Source of the DNA: Clostridium sp031626875
GTDB lineage: Bacteria; Bacillota; Clostridia; Clostridiales; Clostridiaceae
Reading direction: 5' to 3'
Assembly (NCBI RefSeq): GCF_031626875.1
Contig: NZ_JANDMF010000002.1
Span: forward strand, 1 to 64,000
DNA length: 64,000 nt
The notes under the pieces: model-generated
Told to the model about the DNA's origin: nothing
Seen by the model: only the letters and a program-made list of their open reading frames with translations
The model's database searches: none
In this document: piece by piece, positions 26,174-35,494 of the stretch
Numbering within the stretch: position 1 is the first letter of the stretch
Layout: the number at the start of each line of letters is the position of its first letter
Program-made: the position numbers and the translations under genes

Positions 26174-28408
26174 TTATTTTACATAACGCTTAGTTCGTTC
26201 ATCTTGAATTTTTCCATTCCAATTTAATCCAAACCCAAAATCGTAACTGTTTCCCATTGCATCTTTGTATACATCCATATCAAAAGGTACATCTTCATTA
26301 TGTTTCTCTACTGTTTTCATTGATGCTGGCATTTGTACAGGTAATAATCCATAAGGTTCTTCTTTTCCCCTAATAATATCTAAAATAGCAGTTTTTTGAA
26401 TACCAAAATCAACTAAAATTGCATCTGAATATGGTTCTAATTCAGATAAAACAGTAGGATTATGCATATGGATACATACAATAACAGGTTTATTTCCTAT
26501 TTTCTTTTTAGTGTTAATTACAATATCTAAATCTTCTTCATTAGCTACTGTGTTAGTCTTGCCATAATAACCTCTATCTACTGTTTTTTCTCTAAAGTCT
26601 CCTCCTGCAACACTAGTATTTCTAGCATATTGAGCTGTATATGGGCGATATTGGAGTGAAACTGGAAGATATCCATTTCCTCCACTTTTTACATCCTCTT
26701 CGCTATATCCATTGGAAAGAGGACTTTCAATAAATACTAGGGCAAAATCAGCTTCTTCTATATCTTCAACTCGATCATAATATTTTCCTAGTACTTCTTC
26801 AGAAACTGGATCTATATTCAATTCATCTGCTGATGTTCTGAAAAATGTCTTTCTTGCTTTTATATGACGTTTAGGTATATAAACTTTTTTTCTATTTCTA
26901 ATTGGAAGTATTTCTTTATTCTTTAACATAACAATTGATTTTAGTTGTGCATCGTACCCTGCTTTGCAATTCTCTTCAGACCCCACAACTTTTTTTGTAG
27001 TCTCAACATTTAAATATGGATTTTCAAAAAGACCACATCTAAAAATATTTCTTAAAAGCCTTACTGCAGAACGCTCTATTCTTGCACGCATTGTTTCTTC
27101 TCCATACTTCACACATCCAAGCTTATATGCTGAAAGTATTGGCTTCATGTCAGAATTACCACCAAACTGATCTACTCCATTTTCAATAGCCAGTAGATGT
27201 CTTTCAACTTCAGATAAATCTTCTACCCCATAACACCTGCTTCCAAAAGAATCAATTTTCTTATCTGGGTCTTCTGTAATTCCCCAATCAGTACATACAA
27301 TACCATCATATCCATATTTCTCGCGAAGTAAATCTTTAATTAAATATTCACTATATGAATTTCCTACATTCTTCCCATTTTTCTTATCTACATTCCATGA
27401 AACTGTATAATATGGCATCACTGCTGATGTTGTTTTTGTTGGTCCATCTAAGCTGAAAGCGCCTTGTAAAAATGGTTGTAAATGCATTTCAAAATTTTCA
27501 CCTGGATAAACAGCATATTTGCCAAATGGATAGTGGGCATCTCTTCCCCCCTCACATGTTCCTCCACCTGGCCAATGTTTTGACATAGTGCAAACACTTT
27601 CTTCTCCCCAACCATTATCTTTTCCTTCTGTAGTCTGCATTCCATCGCAATAAGCTCTTGCATAATCAGATACTAATGTTGAGTGACTTCCCCACGTATC
27701 TTCAAATCTCATCCATCTTGGTTCTGTTGCTAAATCTACTTGTGGTGATAAAGAAGTTATTAACCCAAGAGCACGATATTCTTTTGAAATAATTTCAGCA
27801 TATTTTTTACACATCTCTGGGGAAAATATAGCAGCCATCCCTAATCCTTCAGGCCATCTTGAAGCATCTTCTGCACTACTTTTAAATTCCACTGTAGACT
27901 CCTCTGAGCCATGTCTTGGATCTGAGGAAAAATTAATTGGAATTCCAAATGGAAGATTTTCAACATACTTTTGCATCTCATTATTCCATCTTGCTGCAAC
28001 TTCAGCATTTTCCAATTTTACAACTAATACATGTCTAACATTATCATCTTTTAGAAATCTTTTTTGTCCATCTGTCATTTCCCATTTCTGTTTTCCACTT
28101 TCTAAGAAACTCATTCCTTCATAGGTTGATTCAAAAGGCTCTCCTGGTAACGAAGGAATCATCTGATGTGGTGAATACATCATAAGTCCAGCAATTTGTT
28201 CTACTGATAAACGAGATGCTAAATCTTTTGCACGAACATCAACATCAAGACGCCAATCTTCATAAGGAAGAAGTTCTCCTGTTTTTGCTAGATCTTTAAA
28301 AATCAAACCATCTATAACTAAAACTGAATCAGAAGAAGTTCCAACTGCTGGTCCATTTTCATTCTCATATAATATAAATCCATCTTGTTCTTTTCTAATA
28401 TAACTCAT
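26174..28408 (-). CDS. Glycoside hydrolase family 3 protein (beta-glucosidase-like)
   Basis: The 744-aa protein has the GH3 (beta/alpha)8 domain (about residues 60-430) with DPRHGSEE, SKHWPGGG and the nucleophile region GIVCTDWG. A C-terminal alpha/beta sandwich (about 490-720) supplies the acid/base. There is no signal peptide, so it acts on imported sugars. Unusually there is an N-terminal segment of about 50 residues before the barrel. It follows the alpha/beta hydrolase gene by 6 bp, so they are one operon, probably degrading an acylated beta-glucoside. Confidence 0.9.
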   Translation of the reverse strand: MSYIRKEQDGFILYENENGPAVGTSSDSVLVIDGLIFKDLAKTGELLPYEDWRLDVDVRAKDLASRLSVEQIAGLMMYSPHQMIPSLPGEPFESTYEGMSFLESGKQKWEMTDGQKRFLKDDNVRHVLVVKLENAEVAARWNNEMQKYVENLPFGIPINFSSDPRHGSEESTVEFKSSAEDASRWPEGLGMAAIFSPEMCKKYAEIISKEYRALGLITSLSPQVDLATEPRWMRFEDTWGSHSTLVSDYARAYCDGMQTTEGKDNGWGEESVCTMSKHWPGGGTCEGGRDAHYPFGKYAVYPGENFEMHLQPFLQGAFSLDGPTKTTSAVMPYYTVSWNVDKKNGKNVGNSYSEYLIKDLLREKYGYDGIVCTDWGITEDPDKKIDSFGSRCYGVEDLSEVERHLLAIENGVDQFGGNSDMKPILSAYKLGCVKYGEETMRARIERSAVRLLRNIFRCGLFENPYLNVETTKKVVGSEENCKAGYDAQLKSIVMLKNKEILPIRNRKKVYIPKRHIKARKTFFRTSADELNIDPVSEEVLGKYYDRVEDIEEADFALVFIESPLSNGYSEEDVKSGGNGYLPVSLQYRPYTAQYARNTSVAGGDFREKTVDRGYYGKTNTVANEEDLDIVINTKKKIGNKPVIVCIHMHNPTVLSELEPYSDAILVDFGIQKTAILDIIRGKEEPYGLLPVQMPASMKTVEKHNEDVPFDMDVYKDAMGNSYDFGFGLNWNGKIQDERTKRYVK

Positions 28409-28414
28409 ATTAAT

Positions 28415-29308
28415 TTATTTCTCACTTTCTATAATTTTTTTAAAAAATTCGCATTCCTCATCATTACACTCTTTTGCTTCTGGCATGCGTATATCTAAAT
28501 GAAACACATGAGCAATTTTCGCATTATCTTTATTTCCATAAATTTTATATTTACAAGGGACCCCTAATTTTTTCAATTTATCATACATTGGCCTTGCATG
28601 TTCCTTTAAAAAATCATTATGCGCAGTAGAAACAAAGACAGGAGGAAATTCTTTTGTTATATATTTCATAGTATCTAAATACTTTAACTTGCCTTTAGCA
28701 TCTTCCTCAAGATAAGCTAAAATAAAACTATCATTAGATGTTTCCACATATTTTTTTAAATCATAAATTCCACAATTAAGTGCTCCAGCCTTAACCTTAA
28801 TTTTATCAGAAGGCACTTTAAAGTTATAAAATTTTTGAAACTCATAGTTAGTTAGCATAGCCATATACTGACTTGCCAATTGTGCTCCTGCAGAATCTCC
28901 AACTATAAATAAATTATTTAAATCAATATTATACTCTTTAGCATGTTCTGCTATCCAGATAAATACTCTATTAACATCTTCTAATGCTGCTGGAAATGGA
29001 GCTTCTGGTGCTAATCTATAAGAAAAGTTAACAACTGTAAATCCTCTCTGCGCTAAATCCATACAGTAAAATTGGTATACATCCTTATTTCCATATACCC
29101 ATCCACCTCCATGGATGCTTATTATAGTTTGCTGACAATCTGCCACATTTTTTTTGTGATAAATGTCAAGAAGATTTAATTCTCCATGAATACCATAACT
29201 TATATTGTCATATCTTTTTATATCATCTGGAGTTGTAAGTCCTTCATCACGTTTTGCATCACCTTTACTGCAAAATTTACGAAATATTTTGGGATCATTT
29301 AAATCCAT
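28415..29308 (-). CDS. Alpha/beta hydrolase (HSL/esterase-lipase family)
   Basis: The 297-aa esterase has the HSL-type oxyanion motif ISIHGGGWVYGN, the nucleophile elbow GDSAGAQLA and a C-terminal His in AHVFHLDI. It is cytoplasmic. GAGGTGA lies 6 nt before ATG. It heads an operon with the GH3 gene, suggesting removal of an acyl group before glycoside cleavage. About 40 bp upstream is the relic of an AraC gene end (29349-29446). Confidence 0.9.
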   Translation of the reverse strand: MDLNDPKIFRKFCSKGDAKRDEGLTTPDDIKRYDNISYGIHGELNLLDIYHKKNVADCQQTIISIHGGGWVYGNKDVYQFYCMDLAQRGFTVVNFSYRLAPEAPFPAALEDVNRVFIWIAEHAKEYNIDLNNLFIVGDSAGAQLASQYMAMLTNYEFQKFYNFKVPSDKIKVKAGALNCGIYDLKKYVETSNDSFILAYLEEDAKGKLKYLDTMKYITKEFPPVFVSTAHNDFLKEHARPMYDKLKKLGVPCKYKIYGNKDNAKIAHVFHLDIRMPEAKECNDEECEFFKKIIESEK

Positions 29309-29348
29309 AATTCTTCACCTCTGCTTTTCTACATATAATTACTATAAG

Positions 29349-29446
29349 TAATTAACTATTATTCTATCAGTTAAAAATATATAATTATATACACTTTATA
29401 TCTGAAAAATTACTCTTTTGTGACTTTTTTTAGTTTTATATTGTTA
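29349..29446. repeat. Duplicated AraC-gene tail, copy A (relic)
   Basis: About 98 bp are closely similar to 30434-30533. In copy B the sequence is the last 12 codons of an intact AraC gene plus downstream DNA. In copy A the same frame encodes a lone tail (IKLKKVTKE and stop) with no gene attached. This marks a lost or displaced AraC gene directly upstream of the esterase-GH3 operon. Confidence 0.75.
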
Positions 29447-29490
29447 TAAATTTATACTACAATTTTCCTAACGTTATGAATTTATACAAA

Positions 29491-29541
29491 AAAAATAGGT
29501 GTATAAAAAATAAATTATTCATTCTTCATACACCTATTTTT
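29491..29541 (-). terminator. Terminator of the YczE-like gene
   Basis: A 14-bp stem, AAAAATAGGTGTAT (29491-29504) with ATACACCTATTTTT (29528-29541), lies 18 bp after the stop codon, with T-rich DNA downstream on the minus strand. Confidence 0.8.
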
Positions 29542-29559
29542 AACACACCATATATAATT

Positions 29560-30279
29560 TTAATTATTAACTAAGAATATTGATCTCATCTTCTTTGTTT
29601 TTTTATTTATTATTATTTTTACAAATGTTTCTGCATATGGAAGGAGAAATTGTATAAATGGTCCAATTACTACCATAGATATTACTGTTCCAATACCAAC
29701 CTTTCCACCTAATAAAAATCCTATAATTAAATATCCAGCATCTATTGCAATTCTAACCCAACGATATTCCATTTTTATTTTATCTCGTATTATAAATGGA
29801 ATAATATCATTAGGTGCAACACCTACATTTGTTGCTGATAAAATTGAAAATCCTACTGCAAGTATAAAACTAGCAAGTACAACAAATAATGTTCTTGTAA
29901 AATAATTATAGGAATCAATGTGAAAGTATGAAACTATCTTAACTGCAAAATCAATAATTGGACCTACCCCAATTACGCTAATAAATGTTCCTATATTTAT
30001 TTGTTTTCTTTCCACTATAAATATAATTATAAATAATACTACTGAAATAATCATATTAGCAACTCCTGGAGTTACTTGATTTGAACCTACTATCCATTTA
30101 ACTAGGAAAATATCCTTCAAACTTGTTCTATTTAATATGGAAGCTAATCCTTGAGTGAATACGGTAAATGAATCAGATCCTATATTAATTTTTAGAAATA
30201 ATGCAACTCCAAACTGAATTATACTTATTCCTACAAAAAATAAAATTAATCTTTTAGTTAAATTAATTGCTTTATTCAT
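29560..30279 (-). CDS. YczE/YyaS/YitT-like membrane protein
   Basis: This integral membrane protein of about 239 aa has five or six helices and short basic loops. The opening FFVGISIIQFGVALFLKINIGSDSFTVFTQGLA and the internal SATNVGVAPNDIIPF repeat the family's GxxP-type signature. The function of the family is not established. I start it at the second ATG (30279), 8 nt after AAGGA. It is between the AraC gene and the esterase-GH3 operon, on the same strand, with its own terminator. Confidence 0.8.
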   Translation of the reverse strand: MNKAINLTKRLILFFVGISIIQFGVALFLKINIGSDSFTVFTQGLASILNRTSLKDIFLVKWIVGSNQVTPGVANMIISVVLFIIIFIVERKQINIGTFISVIGVGPIIDFAVKIVSYFHIDSYNYFTRTLFVVLASFILAVGFSILSATNVGVAPNDIIPFIIRDKIKMEYRWVRIAIDAGYLIIGFLLGGKVGIGTVISMVVIGPFIQFLLPYAETFVKIIINKKTKKMRSIFLVNN

Positions 30280-30433
30280 TTTCATCTTCCTTTACTACAT
30301 ATTTTTCTTTCATTTTTTGTACATTCAATTTTTGTTAAAATAAGTAAATCATTAAATATTCATAAATATAAGTGTTTTATTTATAATGCATAATTACCAT
30401 ATTTTTTTAACACTAGAACTTATACAATCTTAA

Positions 30434-30533
30434 TAATTAACTATAATTAGTCTATCAGTTAAAAACATGGAATTATATACACTTTATATCTAAAAAATTA
30501 CTCTTTTGTGACTTGCTTAATTTTATACTGATA
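30434..30533. repeat. Duplicated AraC-gene tail, copy B
   Basis: This is the partner of 29349-29446. It includes the last codons of the AraC gene at 30498-31379 and about 60 bp past its stop. The shared blocks include CTATCAGTTAAAAA, AATTATATACACTTTATATC and AAAAATTACTCTTTTGTGAC. Confidence 0.75.
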
Positions 30534-31379
30534 AGGAGTTGCTTTATAATATTTCTTAAAACACTTAATAAACTGCCTTGTATCTGAAAAACCCGTATCT
30601 TGGGCAATATTAGCCATTGAAGAATCACATTCCATCATTTTTTGCACTGCTTTTTGCAGACGATATACCGTAAGATATTCTTTGAATGTAATTCCAGTAT
30701 ATTTTTTAAAAAATCTTGAGAAATATTCTCTGGAGAAATAAAAATATTTTGCTATATCCTCCTGTTTCAAAGGTTCTTTATAATTATTTGTTATATACTC
30801 TAAAATTTCTTTAACTTTTTGTATATTTATTTTATTTTTCAATAAAATACTAGATTTATTTCTTTTTGCACCACTTATACATAATTCATAAATTAATTTA
30901 TGTAGCAATCCAGAAATAGCAATATTTTCATACTGATTTTTATAATATTTATAATATTTAAAAATTTCTTCTATACATATCTTTATACTATTCAAATCTT
31001 TTATTTTTTCTATAATAAATATACTTTCATCCAAATCTGGTATTAAATTTTTTATAAATTCATATTTGATTAATAAAGTAAATACTATTCTATTTTCTAT
31101 TACTTCGTCTATATTAGGAACTACACTATGAATGCTTTCACAATTAATAATTATGATATCTCCCTTTTTGGCTTCATAGTGCTTTCCATCAATATAGTAA
31201 TCAACTTGCCCATCTAAAATATAATTTATTTCTAATTCTTTGTGCCAATGATCTATCATTTTTTCTTGCATTATTTTATCATGATATTTTTGAAATTCAT
31301 CCATGGTAAGAATATACATAAAAACTGGCAAATTATATTCCATTGTTACTATTTCAAGTTTTTGATTTTTCTTTTTCAT
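30498..31379 (-). CDS. AraC-family transcriptional regulator
   Basis: The 293-aa protein has an N-terminal cupin (MIDHWHKELEINYILDGQVDYYIDGKHYEAKKGDIIIINCESIH is its core, about residues 40-90) and a C-terminal AraC HTH pair (EPLKQEDIAKYFYFSREYFSRFFKKYTG and MANIAQDTGFSDTRQFIKCFKKYY). AAGGTGA precedes the ATG. It is upstream of the YczE-like and esterase-GH3 genes on the same strand and probably activates one of them in response to a sugar. Its 3' end is duplicated at 29349-29446. Confidence 0.92.
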   Translation of the reverse strand: MKKKNQKLEIVTMEYNLPVFMYILTMDEFQKYHDKIMQEKMIDHWHKELEINYILDGQVDYYIDGKHYEAKKGDIIIINCESIHSVVPNIDEVIENRIVFTLLIKYEFIKNLIPDLDESIFIIEKIKDLNSIKICIEEIFKYYKYYKNQYENIAISGLLHKLIYELCISGAKRNKSSILLKNKINIQKVKEILEYITNNYKEPLKQEDIAKYFYFSREYFSRFFKKYTGITFKEYLTVYRLQKAVQKMMECDSSMANIAQDTGFSDTRQFIKCFKKYYKATPYQYKIKQVTKE

Positions 31380-31508
31380 TATTTTATATCACCTTAATGC
31401 TCTACTTTAAAAGTTTAATTACAATTAATTTTCATACATCCTATTATAATATACATTTTTAAATTCAATTCACTAGTTCACTTTCCTTTAGAATAAATAA
31501 TAGTACCA

Positions 31509-32003
31509 TCAACCCCATAAATTCAAATGATATATCATTAACTTTTTTTCTTTGATATATATACATAGTTGAATAATATTGACTAATAGTTCCTTTAGCC
31601 CATCTCCTATCATAAGGATTCTTTGTTCTTTCAAAAGAATGGACATCATCATTCCTGGATTATGCCCTGTTACATTATAAGATACTAAAGCTCCATTCTT
31701 CAAATGCTTATAATCTAAGGCTGGTTTCTTGAATCTTTTATTAAGTGCTTAAGATGAGATTTCTATATTATATTGAACTGCAAATCTTCTACATAATGAA
31801 TATAAAGCTTGTTACACATATCATCACTTAAGAATGTATTAAATGCTAAAAATATTTCGTCTGTAAGCAAATTGTTTTCTACAAATAGTATGAACTAAGC
31901 CATCAATGCATTTTTTTAGTACTTCAAAATCTGTTTTAAATTTTTCTTGCTTCTCTTTATCTTTTATACAGTTTGTAATTTCTATAGAATATGCTTTTTC
32001 CAT
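31509..32003 (-). pseudogene. Decayed coding sequence, family not recognised
   Basis: The minus strand contains fragments of one protein in several frames. One starts at an ATG at 32003 (MEKAYSIEITNCIKDKEKQ), shifts near 31886 into DEIFLAFNTFLSDDMCNKLY and stops near 31753. A third fragment of 64 codons lies at 31703-31509 (KNGALVSYNVTGHNPGM). Each looks like real helical protein, but none has a Shine-Dalgarno and complete frame. I cannot name the family. No other feature is visible between 31380 and 32020. Confidence 0.5.
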
Positions 32004-32020
32004 AAGAATTATGGTTTAAG

Positions 32021-32455
32021 TTAAAATTTCCATATACTGATACCTGTTTTTGGGTCTATCATTCTTCCTATCGCTTCCTCAGCAGTCTGTATAAAAATTT
32101 CCCCAGTATAGTTTACGATTGCTTCTGTTAAATGTCCAGCTACTATAGTTGGCTTTCCAGCTTCATCAAGATAAGAAAAGACTCCGTGACTATGCAAAAC
32201 CGGCTCCCCATTCTCATCTATAGTAATATTTCCCATCAATGATACCATTTCAAGCATTCCTAAAATAGGATGGTCTGTAAACTTATCCTTATCTGGTAGA
32301 TATGTTGAAACAATTGCTTTATCGCAAGCTCCAATTCCTTGAAAATGTCCTGCTAGTATACTTTCTCTTTTACATATTTTTTCTATATTACTGATTATCT
32401 CTTCATCTTTATCAATTCTAACATAAAAGTTATTACCTATTTTTCTATAATCCAT
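32021..32455 (-). CDS. PPC (DUF296) domain protein
   Basis: This 144-aa stand-alone PPC domain has the conserved core EIISNIEKICKRESILAGHFQGIGAC, then LEMVSLMGNITIDENGEPVLHSHGVFS and IVAGHLTEAIVNYTGEIFI. The two His positions (HSH and GH) match the putative metal site of bacterial members. In plants this domain is part of AT-hook proteins; in bacteria the role is unknown. The start is the ATG 9 nt after GGAGG, seven codons inside the longest frame. A paralogue lies at 34433-34849 on the other side of the esterase-propeller gene. Confidence 0.85.
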   Translation of the reverse strand: MDYRKIGNNFYVRIDKDEEIISNIEKICKRESILAGHFQGIGACDKAIVSTYLPDKDKFTDHPILGMLEMVSLMGNITIDENGEPVLHSHGVFSYLDEAGKPTIVAGHLTEAIVNYTGEIFIQTAEEAIGRMIDPKTGISIWKF

Positions 32456-32476
32456 TTGTTTATTCCTCCAAATCAT

Positions 32477-32907
32477 ACTTTTTATTTTAATCTATTAATA
32501 TATATCTATTTCAAAAGTTTCAAGTACAAATTAGCCACATAATCAGTTTTTAATTGTATTGCAACTCACCATTCATCCAAACTAAAATCTCTATGAGTGA
32601 TTTTTCATTAACTGGAAAACATCTATGTATTTTGAAGAATATTCAGCAGTGTTTTATTTCCTAACGTTTTGAATTTTTTTGTATTTATCCTTAAAAGAAT
32701 CCTCCCCATATCATGACACAAAACTAGGAACTTAAGAATTGAAATTAAGATCTAATGTTGAAAGTAATCTAATATGCAATAGACTCATCCCTGCTAATAA
32801 TAAATTTGCATTCAATCTCCTTTACCATAAAAGGATATCCTTCTAAAATTATTAAAAAATCAATATATTCTCAGGGAAATCTTAACTTTTTATAACTAAT
32901 CAGATTT
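32477..32907. other. Gene-free stretch with eroded coding traces
   Basis: I see no intact gene. On the minus strand a short readable end (32640-32550, reading VNEKSLIEILVWMNGELQYN to a stop) has no start and is probably a relic. The remainder up to the end of the esterase gene is AT-rich without clear hairpins. Confidence 0.35.
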
Positions 32908-34284
32908 TTAATAGAAAGACTCTGCAGGCAATGTTGCACTTTCACTAGAGACTCGTCCACTGATTTTCCAGTTCCTTCTGAAATGTCTCTCCCCAGATTT
33001 TGCATGGAGATACTTACCTTTAAATGCAATATAATCAACAGGAAGGTCTTCTGGTAAAGGAATAATTGCATCAACAATTCCAAATGATGTCATACTTTGA
33101 ATTCCTAGTTCTGTTGCTGCATAAACTCGGTCCCCCACATCTACACACAAATCTGAAGCACCAATACTGTGACAGTCAGTAGCTAAATGTAGTGAACCAA
33201 GAATATATCTATCCTTTAATGAGCCATCTGGACAAATTGACATGGCAAAAATATAACGTCTTTCCTTATCTGCAATATATAAACGCCACAAATCTGAAGA
33301 AATCCCAAGTGCTGTAACTTTTCCAAAATCATCAGCTACTATAGTACGTTCTCCAGTCTTCTTCTCAAACCATATTTTTCCTAAATCTGCCACATAAACT
33401 CCATTAATACTAGCTGCTATACATGAATTTGGAAATTCAGCGCTAGGTTGAAGTTCTTCCCATGTTGAATCAATATCTATCAATTTGCTAATTTGATCTT
33501 GTAATTTTAATATTTTAACAGGTGTTTTATTCCAATCGTGCCATAAATATTCCAATCCTTCTAATTGCACATCATAATCATTTATTCTGCATATATGTCC
33601 TTCACCCGGGAAATATTTACTTTTAATTTCATAACCAGCGTATGACAAAGCCTTTATAGTATTAATTCCTGAGGTATAAGAATTTCCGAAATATCCATCA
33701 GGTTCATTTTCACCATAAGTCACATAAGCCCTAATAGGACGAGGTTCGAATTTTCGTATTAGAAATGGGAAATCTTCTGCCGCCCCCATTGCATGAAAAC
33801 TTGGACTTGCAAGATACACTCTTCTAAAATAATCATTCCGATACCATGCAGCATTCCATGAAGAAAGTGCTCCAGATGATCCACCACACATCATATGCAT
33901 ATCAGGATTTTCAGAAATGCAGAGATTTTCATTATGGCATACTTCAGGAATTAGTTCCTTTATTAAAAAATTTGGGAACTCATCTCCTACAAGGTCATAT
34001 TCATCTCTTCTCATTTTTCTTTCCATACCACCTTTTAGGGTTGGAGGTAATATTCCAGGTTCAATTCCAATTGTTACAAATGCTGGTGCTTTGCCTTTGC
34101 TTACAAGTTCCTCCATAGCTATACTTTGCTCTTTATAAAACTCATCAAGATTTATAATAAGTGCTGCTGGATTTTTTGCATCATAATACTTTGAAACATA
34201 AACAGTATAGGAAAAAACAGTGCCTGGCTTATACTTCTTACCTGTGTAGCTATGTATTGATATTTTACCTTTTAATTCTTTCAT
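32908..34284 (-). CDS. Fes-like esterase fused to an SMP-30/gluconolactonase-type propeller
   Basis: The roughly 458-aa protein has two halves. Residues 1-250 are an alpha/beta hydrolase of the enterochelin-esterase type: nucleophile in MCGGSSGALSSW, acid region in TYGENEPDGY and His in GEGHICRI. Residues 280-458 look like part of a beta-propeller of the SMP-30/gluconolactonase kind (repeated VYVADLGKIWF, LYIADKERRYIF, VYAATELGIQSM). The start is the ATG 8 nt after GGGGT. A short overlapping frame at the 3' end suggests the propeller may be slightly truncated. Cleavage of a sugar ester or lactone is plausible. Confidence 0.7.
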   Translation of the reverse strand: MKELKGKISIHSYTGKKYKPGTVFSYTVYVSKYYDAKNPAALIINLDEFYKEQSIAMEELVSKGKAPAFVTIGIEPGILPPTLKGGMERKMRRDEYDLVGDEFPNFLIKELIPEVCHNENLCISENPDMHMMCGGSSGALSSWNAAWYRNDYFRRVYLASPSFHAMGAAEDFPFLIRKFEPRPIRAYVTYGENEPDGYFGNSYTSGINTIKALSYAGYEIKSKYFPGEGHICRINDYDVQLEGLEYLWHDWNKTPVKILKLQDQISKLIDIDSTWEELQPSAEFPNSCIAASINGVYVADLGKIWFEKKTGERTIVADDFGKVTALGISSDLWRLYIADKERRYIFAMSICPDGSLKDRYILGSLHLATDCHSIGASDLCVDVGDRVYAATELGIQSMTSFGIVDAIIPLPEDLPVDYIAFKGKYLHAKSGERHFRRNWKISGRVSSESATLPAESFY

Positions 34285-34432
34285 AATAATATACCCCATT
34301 CTTTATTTAAGAAACTTATTTTCTTAATATTTATGTTGTAACTTACAATTAATTTTTATAATTGATATTATTACAAGATTCTAATTTATTATAGATAATT
34401 ATTTTTGTAATGCAAAGAACTAAAACTCAGTA

Positions 34433-34849
34433 TCAAATATCCATAAAATTCCAATTTCTTACTGGTATTCTATCAATTCTTCCATTCCCAGGATAAATAT
34501 ATAGTTCAGCAAGATTTTGAACAATTCCATCAACTAGGTGACCACCAAAAACATTAAAAGTATTATCTGAAGCTGCTACATGTATATGTGTATTAACTTC
34601 TCCGTTCAACATAGAAATATTTCCTGTTAAACTCAATAATTCCATACTGCGGTCATTAACAATCTTATAATCATAACCATTTGTCTCATTGTTCCAAATG
34701 CCCACCTTAATGTAGTTTATTCCACCAAATCCAGTAATTGTACCCATTGTAACATTCTCGTTTTTACATATTTCTCTAATGGAAGCATGAATATCCTCTC
34801 CGGTTTCAAGTCTAACAACTATAGTTTCATCGAATTTTTTATATCTCAT
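34433..34849 (-). CDS. PPC (DUF296) domain protein, second copy
   Basis: This 138-aa stand-alone PPC domain (GEDIHASIREICKNENVTMGTITGFGGINYIKVG; MELLSLTGNISMLNGEVNTHIHVAASD; VFGGHLVDGIVQNLAELYI) is clearly related to 32021-32455 but diverged. The start is the ATG 9 nt after AAGGAG; an earlier ATG abuts that site. Its promoter carries the double-dyad element at 34930-34964. It lies upstream of the esterase-propeller and first PPC genes on the same strand, so all three may respond to the same regulator. Confidence 0.85.
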   Translation of the reverse strand: MRYKKFDETIVVRLETGEDIHASIREICKNENVTMGTITGFGGINYIKVGIWNNETNGYDYKIVNDRSMELLSLTGNISMLNGEVNTHIHVAASDNTFNVFGGHLVDGIVQNLAELYIYPGNGRIDRIPVRNWNFMDI

Positions 34850-34897
34850 TTTATACATCTCCTTTATAATGAACTTATTTTATTTTCCATTACATTC

Positions 34898-34964
34898 ATG
34901 ATAATTACATGTGTTATTTTTGTAAATATGGCACTTTAAAGTGCCCTTGTTACCTTTTGGTAAC
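34898..34964 (-). promoter_or_regulatory. Composite double-dyad operator plus promoter before a PPC gene
   Basis: Dyad 1 GGCACTTTAAAGTGCC (34930-34945), CTT, dyad 2 GTTACCTTTTGGTAAC (34949-34964). On the minus strand dyad 1 is followed after 3 bp by TTTACA (34926-34921), a 17-bp spacer and TATCAT (34903-34898), 49 bp before the start codon. Both dyads are perfect here. There is no gene on the other side, which shows that the element serves the leftward promoter. Confidence 0.8.
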
Positions 34965-35019
34965 CACTGATAAAAAAGAGACCAATTACAATATCTAAAT
35001 TAATCTTATTTTATAAATA

Positions 35020-35067
35020 GAAAGTGCATAAAACTCAACATTTAAATGTTGGAATTTATGCACTTTC
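35020..35067 (-). terminator. Stem-loop after the ArsR gene
   Basis: GAAAGTGCATAAA (35020-35032) pairs with TTTATGCACTTTC (35055-35067), enclosing a second hairpin CAACATTTAAATGTTG. It is 43 bp past the ArsR stop. Confidence 0.65.
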
Positions 35068-35109
35068 ATATATCAGCATATTATTACATACACATAGCTG
35101 TCAATTCGG

Positions 35110-35421
35110 TTACAAAATACTATTCATCCAACCAGTAATTTCTTTCAGAATTTTTTCATTACGACGAAAATATGTATATTGATCAATTTTACGCGATTCT
35201 ACCAGGCCAGCGTCCTCTAAGATTGACATAAAATTAGAAATTGTTGATTGTGAAAGCCCTGTACGCTTCTTAATACTACGCACGCAAACACCACCTAGAA
35301 AGTCTGTCATTACCCAAGCATGCAGTTGGGGCTCAAAATTTGCCACTGGATTCTTGAGCCATAGCAGAATATTCAGCCGTGTTTCATTACCTAGTGCCCT
35401 AAAAATCTTTACTTGGTCCAT
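35110..35421 (-). CDS. ArsR-family transcriptional regulator
   Basis: The 103-aa winged helix has the opening VKIFRALGNETRLNILLWLKNP, recognition helix KKRTGLSQSTISNFMSILEDAGLV and wing SRKIDQYTYFRRNEK. A single Cys (GGVCVRS) lies before the recognition helix; there is no CxC metal site. Codon use is more GC-rich than its neighbours, as is the relic just upstream, which suggests transfer. AGGTAAACC is a weak Shine-Dalgarno. Confidence 0.85.
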   Translation of the reverse strand: MDQVKIFRALGNETRLNILLWLKNPVANFEPQLHAWVMTDFLGGVCVRSIKKRTGLSQSTISNFMSILEDAGLVESRKIDQYTYFRRNEKILKEITGWMNSIL

Positions 35422-35494
35422 TTGGTTTACCTCACTATTCTATCTTTTATTATCCCTTACATTTTAACATATAACCACTATGATAAATATAATT

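Noticed and set aside
29491..29541. Possible insertion-sequence ends around the YczE-like gene, given the duplicated AraC tail
   Set aside because: The hairpin is a plain terminator, and the duplicated segments are direct repeats carrying gene-end sequence without transposase or inverted termini.
32871..33083. 70-aa open frame at the 3' end of the esterase-propeller gene
   Set aside because: It lies in another frame within that gene's coding region and lacks a start signal. It might reflect a small frameshift at the propeller end, but it is not a gene.
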